39,252 bases of DNA from contig NZ_JADQTO010000017.1 of NCBI RefSeq assembly GCF_015704865.1, forward strand, positions 170,751 to 210,002, read 5' to 3'. The stretch comes from Actinoplanes aureus (lineage in GTDB: Bacteria; Actinomycetota; Actinomycetes; Mycobacteriales; Micromonosporaceae). The notes under the pieces were generated by a model. It did not search any database. It saw nothing but the letters and a program-made list of their open reading frames with translations, and was not told where the DNA came from. Both the position numbers and the translations under genes were made by a program. Shown piece after piece: positions 22,407 to 30,323 of this stretch (within the stretch, counting starts at the first letter, position 1; each line of letters begins with the position of its first letter).

Positions 22407-23759
22407 GTGACCGCCCGGTCCAGCGATCTTGGGTGGGTGAGTCCCAACTGGTACGCCGCCGTCATGGGCACCGGCATCGTGGCGACCGCCGCGGTGTCGC
22501 TGCCGGTCGACGGCCTGCGCCCCTTCGCCACCGCGGTCTGGCTGCTCGCCGCCGCCCTTCTGGCCGTCCTCGCCACCGTCTCGGTACGGCAGTGGCGCCG
22601 GCAACACACCGACCCGGTGATGGTCAACTTCTACGGCGCCCCGGCGATGGCGCTGCTCACCGTGGCCACCGGCGCCCTGGTGCTCGGCGAGCTGGTGACC
22701 GTCGCCTGGGTGCTGTGGACGGCCGGGACCGCGGGTGGGCTGGCCACCGCGCTGGCGGTGCCGTACCTGCGGTTCACCCGGCACACCGGTGGCACCCCGT
22801 CCGGCGGCTGGCTGATCCCGGTGGTGCCGCCGATGGTCTCCGCCGCCACCGGCGCCCTGCTGGTGCCGCACGCCCCGGCCGGCCAGGCCCGGCTGACGCT
22901 GTTGCTCGGCTGCTACGCGATGTTCGGGATCAGCCTGATCGCGGCGGTCGTGATCATCACGCAGATCTGGCACGAGCTGTCGGTGGGCACGGTCGGCCCG
23001 AACCGCACGGTCCCGACGCTCTGGATCGTGCTGGGCCCGCTCGGCCAGTCGGTCACGGCCGCGAACCTGCTCGGTACGGCCGCCGGTGACGTGCTGCCCG
23101 CCCCGTACGCCGGGGCGTTCGCCGCGTTCGGGGTCGTGTACGGCGTACCCGTCTGGGGTTTCGCCATGCTCTGGGCCGGCCTCGCGACGGCCGTGACCGT
23201 TCGTGCCGCGCGCGACCACCTGCCGTTCTCGCCGGCCTGGTGGTCGTTCACCTTCCCGGTCGGCACCTGCGTGACCGGCACGTCGGCCCTCGCCGCGCAG
23301 ACCGGCTCGGCGATGTTCCGGCTGCTCGCCGTCCTGCTGTACGCCGTGCTGGTCACCGCCTGGCTGGTGGTGGCGGCCAGGACCCTGGTGTCGCTGCACG
23401 GAGCTCATATAGTCACGCGGTGCACATCGAGCCGGTTCGCCAGGGCTATTCATCCGTCGCGGAGTTGTACATCGAGCTGTTCGGCACGAGAGAGCAGGTG
23501 CACGCCGACGACCTGGCCTTCATCGGGCGACATCTCGGCGGCCGCTCCGGCCCGGTCCTCGATCTCGGCTGCGGACCCGGCCATCTCACCGATCACCTTC
23601 GGTCGCTGGGAGCCGACGCCACGGGGATCGACATCGTTCCCGAGTTCATCGCCCATGCGCGGGCAACCCACCCGAGCGGCAGCTATCGACTCGCTTCCAT
23701 GGAACGCCTCGACGTCGCCGATCACTCCGTGGCCGGCATCCTGGCCTGGTACTCGCTGA
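22407..23759 (+). CDS. TDT-family (TehA-like) membrane transporter with aberrant C-terminus
   Basis: The open frame has 450 codons. Residues 1-332 form ten membrane spans of the tellurite-resistance/dicarboxylate (TDT) family, opening with SPNWYAAVMGTGIVATAAVS and later NFYGAPAMALLTVATGALVL and YGVPVWGFAMLWAGLA. From about 23400 (after RTLVSLHG) the protein becomes Ser/Arg/Thr-rich because it runs out of frame through the methyltransferase gene at 23420. Family members normally end about here, so the true stop codon seems to have been lost and about 115 foreign residues are added. Substrate unknown. Probably controlled by the divergent LysR protein. Confidence 0.78.
   Translation: MTARSSDLGWVSPNWYAAVMGTGIVATAAVSLPVDGLRPFATAVWLLAAALLAVLATVSVRQWRRQHTDPVMVNFYGAPAMALLTVATGALVLGELVTVAWVLWTAGTAGGLATALAVPYLRFTRHTGGTPSGGWLIPVVPPMVSAATGALLVPHAPAGQARLTLLLGCYAMFGISLIAAVVIITQIWHELSVGTVGPNRTVPTLWIVLGPLGQSVTAANLLGTAAGDVLPAPYAGAFAAFGVVYGVPVWGFAMLWAGLATAVTVRAARDHLPFSPAWWSFTFPVGTCVTGTSALAAQTGSAMFRLLAVLLYAVLVTAWLVVAARTLVSLHGAHIVTRCTSSRFARAIHPSRSCTSSCSARESRCTPTTWPSSGDISAAAPARSSISAADPAISPITFGRWEPTPRGSTSFPSSSPMRGQPTRAAAIDSLPWNASTSPITPWPASWPGTR
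23408..23413 (+). promoter_or_regulatory. Putative -10 (TATAGT) for leaderless methyltransferase gene
   Basis: TATAGT ends six bases before the GTG at 23420. It lies exactly where the transporter frame stops looking like its family. Confidence 0.55.
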
Positions 23760-24070
23760 TCCATCTGCCGCCGCAGGACCTCGACGGCGTGCTCGCCGAG
23801 TTCCGGCGAGCGATGGCACCGGCCGGAACGCTGGTGGTCGGCGTCTTCGACGCCGACGAGGTCGCCGCGTTCGATCACAAGGTCGTGACCGCCTACCGCT
23901 GGCCCCCGGACGAGTTCTCCAGACGCTTGGCGCGCGCCGGATTCGCCGAAGTCGAGCGCCTCCAGCGGCCCAGCGACGGCACGCACCGGCCACACGCCGC
24001 GATCGCCGCGGTCGCGGTCGACGTGCTCTCGGTGGACGGTTCCGTGGTGAGCACGGATGTGACTCCGTAG
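23420..24070 (+). CDS. Class I SAM-dependent methyltransferase
   Basis: 216 residues from GTG (VHIEPVRQGYSSVAELYIEL). SAM motif I is VLDLGCGPGHLTDHLRSLG, with GIDIVPEFIAHARATHP for motif II and GILAWYSLIHLPPQDLDGV for the acceptor region; MAPAGTLVVGVF follows. This is the generic ubiE/type-11 fold; the substrate is not indicated. It starts inside the extended frame of the upstream transporter but in another frame. The gene downstream, a DoxX protein, has its own ribosome binding site. Confidence 0.87.
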   Translation: MHIEPVRQGYSSVAELYIELFGTREQVHADDLAFIGRHLGGRSGPVLDLGCGPGHLTDHLRSLGADATGIDIVPEFIAHARATHPSGSYRLASMERLDVADHSVAGILAWYSLIHLPPQDLDGVLAEFRRAMAPAGTLVVGVFDADEVAAFDHKVVTAYRWPPDEFSRRLARAGFAEVERLQRPSDGTHRPHAAIAAVAVDVLSVDGSVVSTDVTP

Positions 24071-24119
24071 CGCCGGACGAGACGCTGAGCTCCTCAGCCA
24101 CTCGAACGGGAGACAAACC

Positions 24120-24671
24120 ATGAACTCGCAACTCAGCGTGGACCGGCCCGGCGTCGACAACCAGCGGCGGTTCACCGCCAACGGCGCGCTTTGGACGATG
24201 CAGATCCTGTGGGGCTTCTTCTTCGCCGGCAACGGCTTCGGCAAGGTGCTGCTGTCCGACCCCGCCCTGTACGCACAAGCGCCTCAATCCGTGTCCTGGT
24301 ACGCCGCCGTGCCGCAACCCCTCATCGTCTTCATCGGAGCCTGCGAGTTCCTCGGCGGCGTCGGCCTGATCCTGCCGGCCATCACCAGGGTCAAGCCGAA
24401 GCTGACGCCGCTCGCCGCCGCCGGCCTGGCACTGACGATGGTCCTCGCCGCCGTCTTCCACCTCGTGCGCGGCGAATACGCGCTGGTTCCGGTGAACCTC
24501 GTCCTGGCAGCGGGCGCCACGTTCATCGCAGTGGGGCGGTCGAACCACAGGCCCCTCACGCCGGCCCCGCTGACGACCCGGCGCGTGCTCGTCTCGCTCG
24601 CGGTGCTCGTGCTGATGGTCCTGACCATGATCATCCCGACCTGGTACACGATGACCCAAACCCAGTCCTGA
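24120..24671 (+). CDS. DoxX family membrane protein
   Basis: 183 residues. GGGAG eight bases before the ATG is a clear ribosome binding site. About four spans include WTMQILWGFFFAGNGFGKVL, VFIGACEFLGGVGLILPAI, LALTMVLAAVFHLVRGEYAL and VLVSLAVLVLMVLTMIIP. The FAGNGFGKVL and CEFLGGVGLILP segments are the DoxX signature. Related proteins act in membrane redox or stress responses. It lies 49 bases after the methyltransferase. Confidence 0.83.
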   Translation: MNSQLSVDRPGVDNQRRFTANGALWTMQILWGFFFAGNGFGKVLLSDPALYAQAPQSVSWYAAVPQPLIVFIGACEFLGGVGLILPAITRVKPKLTPLAAAGLALTMVLAAVFHLVRGEYALVPVNLVLAAGATFIAVGRSNHRPLTPAPLTTRRVLVSLAVLVLMVLTMIIPTWYTMTQTQS

Positions 24672-24712
24672 ACCGCCGGCCAGCCGCTCGGTGTCGTCTG
24701 CCGGTGAGACGC

Positions 24713-24718
24713 TACGTT
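24713..24718 (+). promoter_or_regulatory. Putative -10 (TACGTT) for leaderless HNH-like gene
   Basis: TACGTT ends six bases before the ATG at 24725. Confidence 0.5.
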
Positions 24719-24724
24719 GCTCGG

Positions 24725-25165
24725 ATGAGTCTTCTTGAGGATGTGGCCGAGCGCGACGGCTGGCGATGCTGGGTGTGCGACGAGCCGGTCGACGCCGGCA
24801 TGTCGGTGAACGACCCGCGTGGTCCCAGCGTCGACAGCCGCACCGCCGACAAGAAGGCCAAGGTCACCGAGCGGCTCGCGCATCGGGCCTGCAACACCCG
24901 CAAGGGCGCGGTCAAGGTGGTCATCGCCTGGCCGGACCGGCTGCACGTGGTGGAGCCCGCGCCGCTGATCACCGTTGCCGAGCGCCTGGAACGCAAGGGT
25001 GGCCGCGAACTGGTCGCCCGCTGCCCCAGCGAGAAGGACGCCCGGGAGGCGGCGGACTGGCTGGTCGACCGGTTCTCCCGGCTGGTGCCGGGATTGCCGG
25101 TGACCGCGAGCGTGGACGCGGGCGGCGGCCAGTTCCTCGTCGCCCTTGCCACCAGCCGTCGCTGA
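24725..25165 (+). CDS. HNH-like zinc-finger protein lacking the catalytic histidine
   Basis: 146 residues. RDGWRCWVCDEPVD gives a C-x2-C knuckle (Cys15, Cys18), and LAHRACNTRKGAV gives the H-x2-C-N-x2-KG end of an HNH fold. Between them the usual D-H-I/V element is replaced by PSVDSRTADKK, with Ser where the catalytic His would be. The protein may therefore bind nucleic acid or zinc without cutting. The C-terminal about 70 residues (ITVAERLERKGGRELVARCP, VDRFSRLVPGLPV) are of unknown fold. Similar unannotated actinomycete proteins exist. Convergent with the esterase. Confidence 0.68.
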   Translation: MSLLEDVAERDGWRCWVCDEPVDAGMSVNDPRGPSVDSRTADKKAKVTERLAHRACNTRKGAVKVVIAWPDRLHVVEPAPLITVAERLERKGGRELVARCPSEKDAREAADWLVDRFSRLVPGLPVTASVDAGGGQFLVALATSRR

Positions 25166-25173
25166 TCGGAGCG

Positions 25174-25914
25174 TCAGCAGAACCTGGGCAGGTGATGGGC
25201 CAGCTGGGCGCGCCACGATGGCCAGTCGTGCGGGATGTCGTAACCCCAGAGATCCAATTCATGGCGTACGCCCTTGGCCGCCAGCAGCTGTGCCATGCGC
25301 CGGGTCGACTCCAGGGATCCGGTGGTGTCCTCCCACTGGCCCTGCCCGCACACGAGCAGGATCGAGAGCCGCGAGCGCAGCCATTCGAGATGGTCGCCGT
25401 GCAGGTTCGCGACGTACGCGGCGGGGTTGTTGAAGTAGACCGCGTCGCCCTGCTCGCCCCATCTACGCCACGTCGTGGGGTCGTAGTTGCCGGAGAAGCA
25501 GAGCGCCAGCGGGAACAGATCGGCCCTCTTGAAGGCGAAGTTGAGGGCGTGGAACGCGCCCATCGAGCAGCCGGCCGTCATGATCTCGGCGGCGTCGCCG
25601 CTGTCGGCCCGGACGTGCGGGACCACGGCGTCCAGGATCCACGACTCGTACGCCCCGTGCCGCCGCGCGCGCTCTTCGAGCGGCAGGTCGGTCGCCGACC
25701 AGGTCCCGGCGTCGAACGAGTCGACGCAGTACAGCTTCACCCGGCCCGCGTCGATCAGGTCGCCGACCGCCGACACCATGCCCCGGTCGGCGAGCTGGCG
25801 CGCGCTCCCGTACTCGGTGGGGAACATCAGCACCGGCCGGCCGTAGTGCCCGTAGGCGGCGACCGTGCCGTGGGCGCCGGCCGGAGACCACAGGTCCGCC
25901 GCGTAGTGACGCAT
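25174..25914 (-). CDS. Esterase, alpha/beta-hydrolase of the putative esterase (PF00756-like) group
   Basis: 246 residues. GGAGGA seven bases before the ATG is the strongest ribosome binding site in the window. TAGCSMGAFHALNFAFKRAD has the nucleophile elbow G-x-S-x-G. LCFSGNYDPTTW and a C-terminal LDLWGYDIPHDWPSWR with the likely catalytic His complete the fold. A preceding HYGRPVLMFPTEYGSARQLA is typical of this esterase group. The substrate is unknown; there is no signal peptide, so it is cytoplasmic. Confidence 0.87.
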   Translation of the reverse strand: MRHYAADLWSPAGAHGTVAAYGHYGRPVLMFPTEYGSARQLADRGMVSAVGDLIDAGRVKLYCVDSFDAGTWSATDLPLEERARRHGAYESWILDAVVPHVRADSGDAAEIMTAGCSMGAFHALNFAFKRADLFPLALCFSGNYDPTTWRRWGEQGDAVYFNNPAAYVANLHGDHLEWLRSRLSILLVCGQGQWEDTTGSLESTRRMAQLLAAKGVRHELDLWGYDIPHDWPSWRAQLAHHLPRFC

Positions 25915-25941
25915 GCCGTCATCCTCCCCCGGGCACCGCTT

Positions 25942-26463
25942 TCACGCTGATCGACGACATGCGATCGCGTCGACGAGGGAGCCGACGTCTACCGGTCCGT
26001 CCGTCGCCACTACGAGCGTGTGTCCGACACGCAGCGGCTCCGCTTCGGTGGACCATCGCGGCCACCACTCCCTGGCCTTGCGGTCGTCCTCGTAGAGCGC
26101 CCCGCGCCGGCGCAGGCGATAACGAGCGAGCGCGAGTTCCGCGGGCACGTCACACCAGACCTCAACGGTCGGGGGTCCTCCGCAGCGATCCAGGCCTGCT
26201 CTCACGAAGCCCAGGTCACGAGGTTTGAACCACCACGACTCGAGTAGAACACCGCCTGGCGTGGCCGCGGCCAGCTCCCACATCACCTGGGACGCGGCGA
26301 CACCAACGGCTGCCGGCGGGATCCCGGGCACGGCCGCGGCCATCGACTCCTTGAGCGCGTCCTTGCTGACCAGCGGCAGCCGCAGAGCTGCGGCAAGCTT
26401 CCCGGCCAGCGTCGTCTTCCCCGAGCCGGGAAGGCCATTGACCAGGATGACCTCGTCCGCCAC
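25942..26463 (-). CDS. P-loop kinase, AAA_33/zeta-toxin-like fold
   Basis: 173 residues from GTG 26463; GTG 26481 is the alternative, and a CATGAT six bases before 26463 suits a leaderless start. VILVNGLPGSGKTTLAGKLA holds the Walker A motif. VSKDALKESMAA resembles the D-x-x-K/R acceptor-binding element, and LARYRLRRRGALYEDDRKAR the arginine-rich lid of small-molecule kinases. Relatives phosphorylate antibiotics, sugars or nucleotides; no adjacent antitoxin argues against a toxin role. Ends 27 bases before the esterase start on the same strand. Confidence 0.78.
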   Translation of the reverse strand: MADEVILVNGLPGSGKTTLAGKLAAALRLPLVSKDALKESMAAAVPGIPPAAVGVAASQVMWELAAATPGGVLLESWWFKPRDLGFVRAGLDRCGGPPTVEVWCDVPAELALARYRLRRRGALYEDDRKAREWWPRWSTEAEPLRVGHTLVVATDGPVDVGSLVDAIACRRSA

Positions 26464-26569
26464 GCGAGGATCATGGCACACCGGAATCAGGCCGCGCGGT
26501 CGCGCGGCGCCGGCGGGACGGGCGAAAAATCCGGCGGGAACGGCCGGCTACGCGTACCGATGATGGTCT

Positions 26570-28177
26570 TTAATGCCGGAAGCTTCCGACGATCTCGGTG
26601 AGATCGGTGGCCAGGCGGGTGAGTTCGTCCGCGGCCTGCTGGGTGGTGCGGGCGCCTTCGGCGGTCGCGGCGGCCACGTCGGCGACGCCGGAGACGGTAC
26701 GGGCGACGTCTCCACTGTTGCTCGCCGCGTCCGCGACCGAGCGGCTCATCTCGGCCGTCGTCGCGGTCTGTTCCTCCACCGCGGACGCGATCGTCGTGGT
26801 GTAGTCGCCGATGCTGCCGATCACCTCGGTGATCTCCTCGATCGCCGAGGCCGCGGCCGTGCTGGAGTTCTGGATCGCGCTGATCCGGGCGGTGATCTCC
26901 TCGGTGGCCTTGGCGGTCTGCTGGGCCAGTTCCTTGACCTCGCCCGCCACCACCGCGAAGCCTTTGCCCAGCTCACCCGCCCGGGCCGCTTCGATCGTCG
27001 CGTTCAGGGCGAGCAGGTTGGTCTGTTCCGCGATGCTGGTGATCAGTTTGACCACCTCGCCGATCTCGGCGCTGGCCGAGCCGAGCTCGCCGACCTGGGC
27101 GTTGGTGCGTTCGGCCACCGACATGGCCTTCTGGGCGACCTCGGCGGCCCGGCCCGCGTTCGAGGCGATCTCGGTGATCGAGGCGCTCATCTCGTCGGCA
27201 CCGGCGGCGATGGCCTGCACGCCGCTGTTGACGTCCTCGGTGGCCTGGGTGGCCGTGCCGGCCCGGTCCGCCACGTCGGAGGCGCCGGACTGGAGCTGCG
27301 AGCTGACCGCGGACAGTTGCTCGGCGGCCGCGGCCAGGCTGACGGCGGTCTGCGACATGCGGCCGCCGATGATGTCGCGCAGCCGGGCGGTCGTGGAGTT
27401 CAGGGCTTCGGCGAGCTGGCCAAGTTCGTCGCGGGTGTGAATGTCGGCGGTGGTGGTCAGGTCACCCTGTTCGACCCGGCGCAGGGCCGCGACCACCCGG
27501 GACAGGCCGCCGCTGATCGACCGGGCGGCGAAGTAGCCGACGGCCAGTGCGACGACCACTCCGAGGATCAGAACCGTGATCAGCGTGGTCCGGCCCTGCT
27601 GGTACGTGTGTTCGGCGTCCGCGGCGCGGGCGGCGGCTTCCTCCTCCTCAAGCCCGCCGAGTACCCCGAGGTCGTCGCTGACCTCCTTGAAAGCGGGTGC
27701 CAGGAACTCCTTGGCGGCTGCCGCGGCGGCCTCGCTGCGCATCTCGCGGCTCAACGGCAGCACCTGCTCGTCGACTGCCTGGTACATCGCGGCCAGGGCG
27801 GTCTCGAACGCCTCGCGCCCGGCCTGCTGCTCGGCGGTCGCCGGGCTCCCGATGTAGCCGGTCCACAGCGTGCCGATCTCCTCGCGGAACTCGGTGATCT
27901 CCTGCTCGAACTGTTTGAGCTCGCCGGGGTCGGTGGCGATGACGTGCCGCAGCACGGTGGCCCGGACCTCGTTGACGTTGCCGTCGATCTTGCCGAGCGC
28001 CGCGACCGGCACCAGGTTGTGCTCGTAGATGCCGCCGGCCACCTCATCGATGTCGCGCAGGCCGAGGATGCCGACGACCCCGGCCACCACCGCGCCGAGA
28101 ACGGCGATCAGCACCGCCGACAGGACCTTGCCGAGGACTGGCAGGTCACCCCACAGGTTTCGCCGTGAATCGGTCAC
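26570..28177 (-). CDS. Methyl-accepting chemotaxis protein
   Basis: 535 residues from GTG 28177, chosen because GAAGGAG lies seven bases upstream. The first span is at about 17-39 (VLSAVLIAVLGAVVAGVVGI). A helical sensor domain (LGKIDGNVNEVRATVLRHVI) of the 4HB type ends at the second span (TLITVLILGVVVALAVGYF). A HAMP domain follows (LRRVEQGDLTTTADIHTRDE), then the signalling tip with SIAEQTNLLALNATIEAARA and KGFAVVAGEVKELAQQTAKA. The tip binds CheA/CheW. The actinomycete genus Actinoplanes has motile spores, which fits. No other chemotaxis gene is nearby. Confidence 0.95.
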   Translation of the reverse strand: MTDSRRNLWGDLPVLGKVLSAVLIAVLGAVVAGVVGILGLRDIDEVAGGIYEHNLVPVAALGKIDGNVNEVRATVLRHVIATDPGELKQFEQEITEFREEIGTLWTGYIGSPATAEQQAGREAFETALAAMYQAVDEQVLPLSREMRSEAAAAAAKEFLAPAFKEVSDDLGVLGGLEEEEAAARAADAEHTYQQGRTTLITVLILGVVVALAVGYFAARSISGGLSRVVAALRRVEQGDLTTTADIHTRDELGQLAEALNSTTARLRDIIGGRMSQTAVSLAAAAEQLSAVSSQLQSGASDVADRAGTATQATEDVNSGVQAIAAGADEMSASITEIASNAGRAAEVAQKAMSVAERTNAQVGELGSASAEIGEVVKLITSIAEQTNLLALNATIEAARAGELGKGFAVVAGEVKELAQQTAKATEEITARISAIQNSSTAAASAIEEITEVIGSIGDYTTTIASAVEEQTATTAEMSRSVADAASNSGDVARTVSGVADVAAATAEGARTTQQAADELTRLATDLTEIVGSFRH

Positions 28178-28280
28178 CGCTCGACTCCTTCGCCGCCCGT
28201 GGTGCCCATAGCACCCCGTAGACCAGCGAATACCACCGAAGCGCACGTTGCAGCCGAAAGGCGTAAACCCGTGGAACGCG

Positions 28281-29123
28281 CTAGTAGGCGGACCGCCCGG
28301 TCCCGAAGCCCGGCAGCATACGTTCGGTCAGCGCCCGGCCGGTGGCCAGCTGCGGCTCGGCCCGGCGCCGTCGCTCGGCGACCACCGCGGCCAGCAGGAA
28401 CCACGGCTGGGTGCCGGGCGGCGGTGGCGGGGTCACCCGGGCGAACACCTCGGAGGCGAGTTCGTCGCGCAGCCGGCTCGAATGCGGTTCGCGGATCTGC
28501 GGTGCCCGGGACAGGTACTGGCGTACCGCGAGGGCCAGGTCGTCACCGATCGCGGACAGGTCGGCCACCGCGGCCCACCCGGCGAGCTCGATCGGCATCG
28601 GCGGGGCCGGCATCCACGGGGCCGGGCGTCGCACGTGCACGACCAGGGTGCCGGCGGCCAGGTCGCCGAGCCGGCGGCCACGGTCCGAGGAGAGCATCGT
28701 GCCGAGGCTGACCACCCAGGTCAGCGGCAGGAGCAGGAGGCCCGGCCACTCCACCGCGAGCCCGACGAGGGCCCGGGTGAACGCGTGACGTACCCGGATC
28801 GGGCCGCCGTCCTCCCGGATCACCCGCAGCCCGACGACCACCTTGCCGACGCTGCGACCGTTGGTGAGCGTCTCCAACACGGTCGGGTAGCCGAGCAGCG
28901 TCACGATCAGGACGACCCGCAGCGTGGTCTCGAACAGCGCGTCGTCGACCAGGTCGCCGGGCAGCAGCGACAGGGTGATCAGGGCCAGGATGAACAGCAC
29001 GAAGCCGACGAAGGCCTGAGCGGCGATGTCGAAGATCAGCGCGCACGCCCGGGCACCGAGCCGGGCCGGGCGCAGGTCCAGCTCGACCGCCTCGGCGTTG
29101 ACCAGCGTTCCGTTCACCCGCAC
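28281..29123 (-). CDS. RDD family membrane protein
   Basis: About 280 residues from GTG 29123; GTG at 29168, 29132 or 29117 are alternatives. The start is placed downstream of the divergent SpoIIM promoter. EAVELDLRPARLGARACAL, then FDIAAQAFVGFVLFILAL, opens the RDD domain; TNGRSVGKVVVGLRVIREDG and SSDRGRRLGDLAAGTLVVHV complete it. The C-terminal about 100 residues are soluble (RDELASEVFARVTPPPPP). RDD proteins are membrane proteins of unclear role, some being ion antiporters; in Actinobacteria one sits beside SpoIIM as here. Confidence 0.85.
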   Translation of the reverse strand: MRVNGTLVNAEAVELDLRPARLGARACALIFDIAAQAFVGFVLFILALITLSLLPGDLVDDALFETTLRVVLIVTLLGYPTVLETLTNGRSVGKVVVGLRVIREDGGPIRVRHAFTRALVGLAVEWPGLLLLPLTWVVSLGTMLSSDRGRRLGDLAAGTLVVHVRRPAPWMPAPPMPIELAGWAAVADLSAIGDDLALAVRQYLSRAPQIREPHSSRLRDELASEVFARVTPPPPPGTQPWFLLAAVVAERRRRAEPQLATGRALTERMLPGFGTGRSAY

Positions 29124-29159
29124 AGTGAACACGATCGCCGGCCGCGTTTCGCCAGCGGC

Positions 29160-29165
29160 TAGGCT
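29160..29165 (+). promoter_or_regulatory. Putative -10 (TAGGCT) for leaderless spoIIM-like gene
   Basis: TAGGCT ends seven bases before the GTG at 29173. Confidence 0.5.
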
Positions 29166-29172
29166 CACCGCC

Positions 29173-30156
29173 GTGGATCTCGACGCGTACGTGCTGGAAC
29201 GCGCCGGCGAGTGGGAGCGGATGGAGCATCTCGCCCGCCGCCGGCGGCTGTCCGCCGCGGAGGCCGACGAGCTGGTCGTGCTCTACCAGCGGGCGACCAC
29301 GCACCTGTCGGTGATCCGTAGCCGTACCCCCGACCCGGTGGTGGTGGCCGACCTGTCGCGGCAGCTGCTGGCCGGCCGGGCCGCGATCAACCGGGGCGGC
29401 CGGTTCTCCTGGCGCCCGGCGCTGCACTTCCTGACCGACCGGTTCCCCGCCGAGCTGTACCGCACGCGCTGGTGGTGGCTCACCATGTCGGCGCTGCTCA
29501 CCGCCCTGTCCGGAGCTCTGATCTGGTACGTCTCGGCGAACCCCGGCGTGGCCGGCATGTTCCTGTCCGACGCCGAGATCCGGCAGCTGGTGCAGCAGGA
29601 CTTCGTCGGCTACTACAGCGAGTACCAGGCACAGAATTTCGCCGGTCAGGTGTGGACGAACAACGCGCTGCTCACCGCACAGTGCATCGCCGCCGGTGTG
29701 CTCGTCGTGCCGGTGTTCTACCTGCTCGGCGTCAACGTGTTCAGTGTGGGCATGACCGGCGGGGTGATGGTCACCGCGGGTGCCGGGGACACGTTCTTCA
29801 CGTACATCGCGCCGCACGGCCTGCTCGAACTGACCTGCCTGTTCATCGGCGCCGGCGTCGGCCTGCGGATCGGCTGGGCCTGGATCGCGCCGGGCCCGGC
29901 GCGCACCCGTCGGCAGGCACTGGCCGGCCGCGCGCGCAGCGGCATGCTGATCGCCGTCGGCCTGGTGCCGACGCTGCTGGTGGCGGGCATCCTGGAGGCG
30001 TATGTGACGCCCTCTCCGCTGCCCGCCGCGCTGCGCATCGCGATCGGCGCGATCGTGTGGGCGGCCTTCCTGGCCTACGCGCTGATCCTGGGCCGCGCCG
30101 CCGAAGCGCGCCGCCAGGCCGACGACGAGGCGGCCTACGAGCTTCCCACCGCCTGA
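29173..30156 (+). CDS. Stage II sporulation protein M (SpoIIM) family protein
   Basis: 327 residues from GTG (VDLDAYVLERAGEWERMEHL). A soluble N-terminus is followed by six spans, including WWWLTMSALLTALSGALIWY, CIAAGVLVVPVFYLLGVNVF and IAVGLVPTLLVAGILEAYV. PHGLLELTCLFIGAGVGLRI is the family signature. In Bacillus, SpoIIM acts with SpoIID/P in peptidoglycan remodelling during engulfment. In actinomycetes the protein is a regular neighbour of MoxR/DUF58, as here, where DUF58 is convergent. Divergent from RDD with overlapping promoter regions. Confidence 0.92.
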   Translation: MDLDAYVLERAGEWERMEHLARRRRLSAAEADELVVLYQRATTHLSVIRSRTPDPVVVADLSRQLLAGRAAINRGGRFSWRPALHFLTDRFPAELYRTRWWWLTMSALLTALSGALIWYVSANPGVAGMFLSDAEIRQLVQQDFVGYYSEYQAQNFAGQVWTNNALLTAQCIAAGVLVVPVFYLLGVNVFSVGMTGGVMVTAGAGDTFFTYIAPHGLLELTCLFIGAGVGLRIGWAWIAPGPARTRRQALAGRARSGMLIAVGLVPTLLVAGILEAYVTPSPLPAALRIAIGAIVWAAFLAYALILGRAAEARRQADDEAAYELPTA

Positions 30157-30165
30157 CGATTTCGG

Positions 30166-30260
30166 GGTACGGGTCAGCACAGTCCCCGCTCTCCCGCGCG
30201 AGCCACCACGCACACCAGGCCCCACCGCGACCGCCGGGACCATGCAGGTGGGCACGCTGA
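30166..30260 (+). repeat. Copy of dispersed GC-rich intergenic element
   Basis: The blocks are GGGTACGGGTCAGCACAGTC, CCCGCGCGAG, CCAGGCCCCACCGCGACCGC and GGACCATGCAG, in the same order and orientation as the copy at 19619. It fills the convergent gap (30157-30323) between SpoIIM and DUF58 and may act as a transcription stop. Confidence 0.65.
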
Positions 30261-30323
30261 GGATCGGCCGGGTGGTGCACCGCGGGCAGCATCTGCGGCC
30301 TCCCCCTCCCGGTGAGCGGTCGG

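Noticed and set aside
25942..26463. Zeta-toxin component of a toxin-antitoxin pair
   Set aside because: The P-loop fold is shared with many small-molecule kinases, and no epsilon-like antitoxin gene is adjacent.
28543..30255. 570-codon minus-strand open frame across RDD and SpoIIM
   Set aside because: Composition is typical of GC-rich shadow frames, and both real genes have clear family signatures in other frames.
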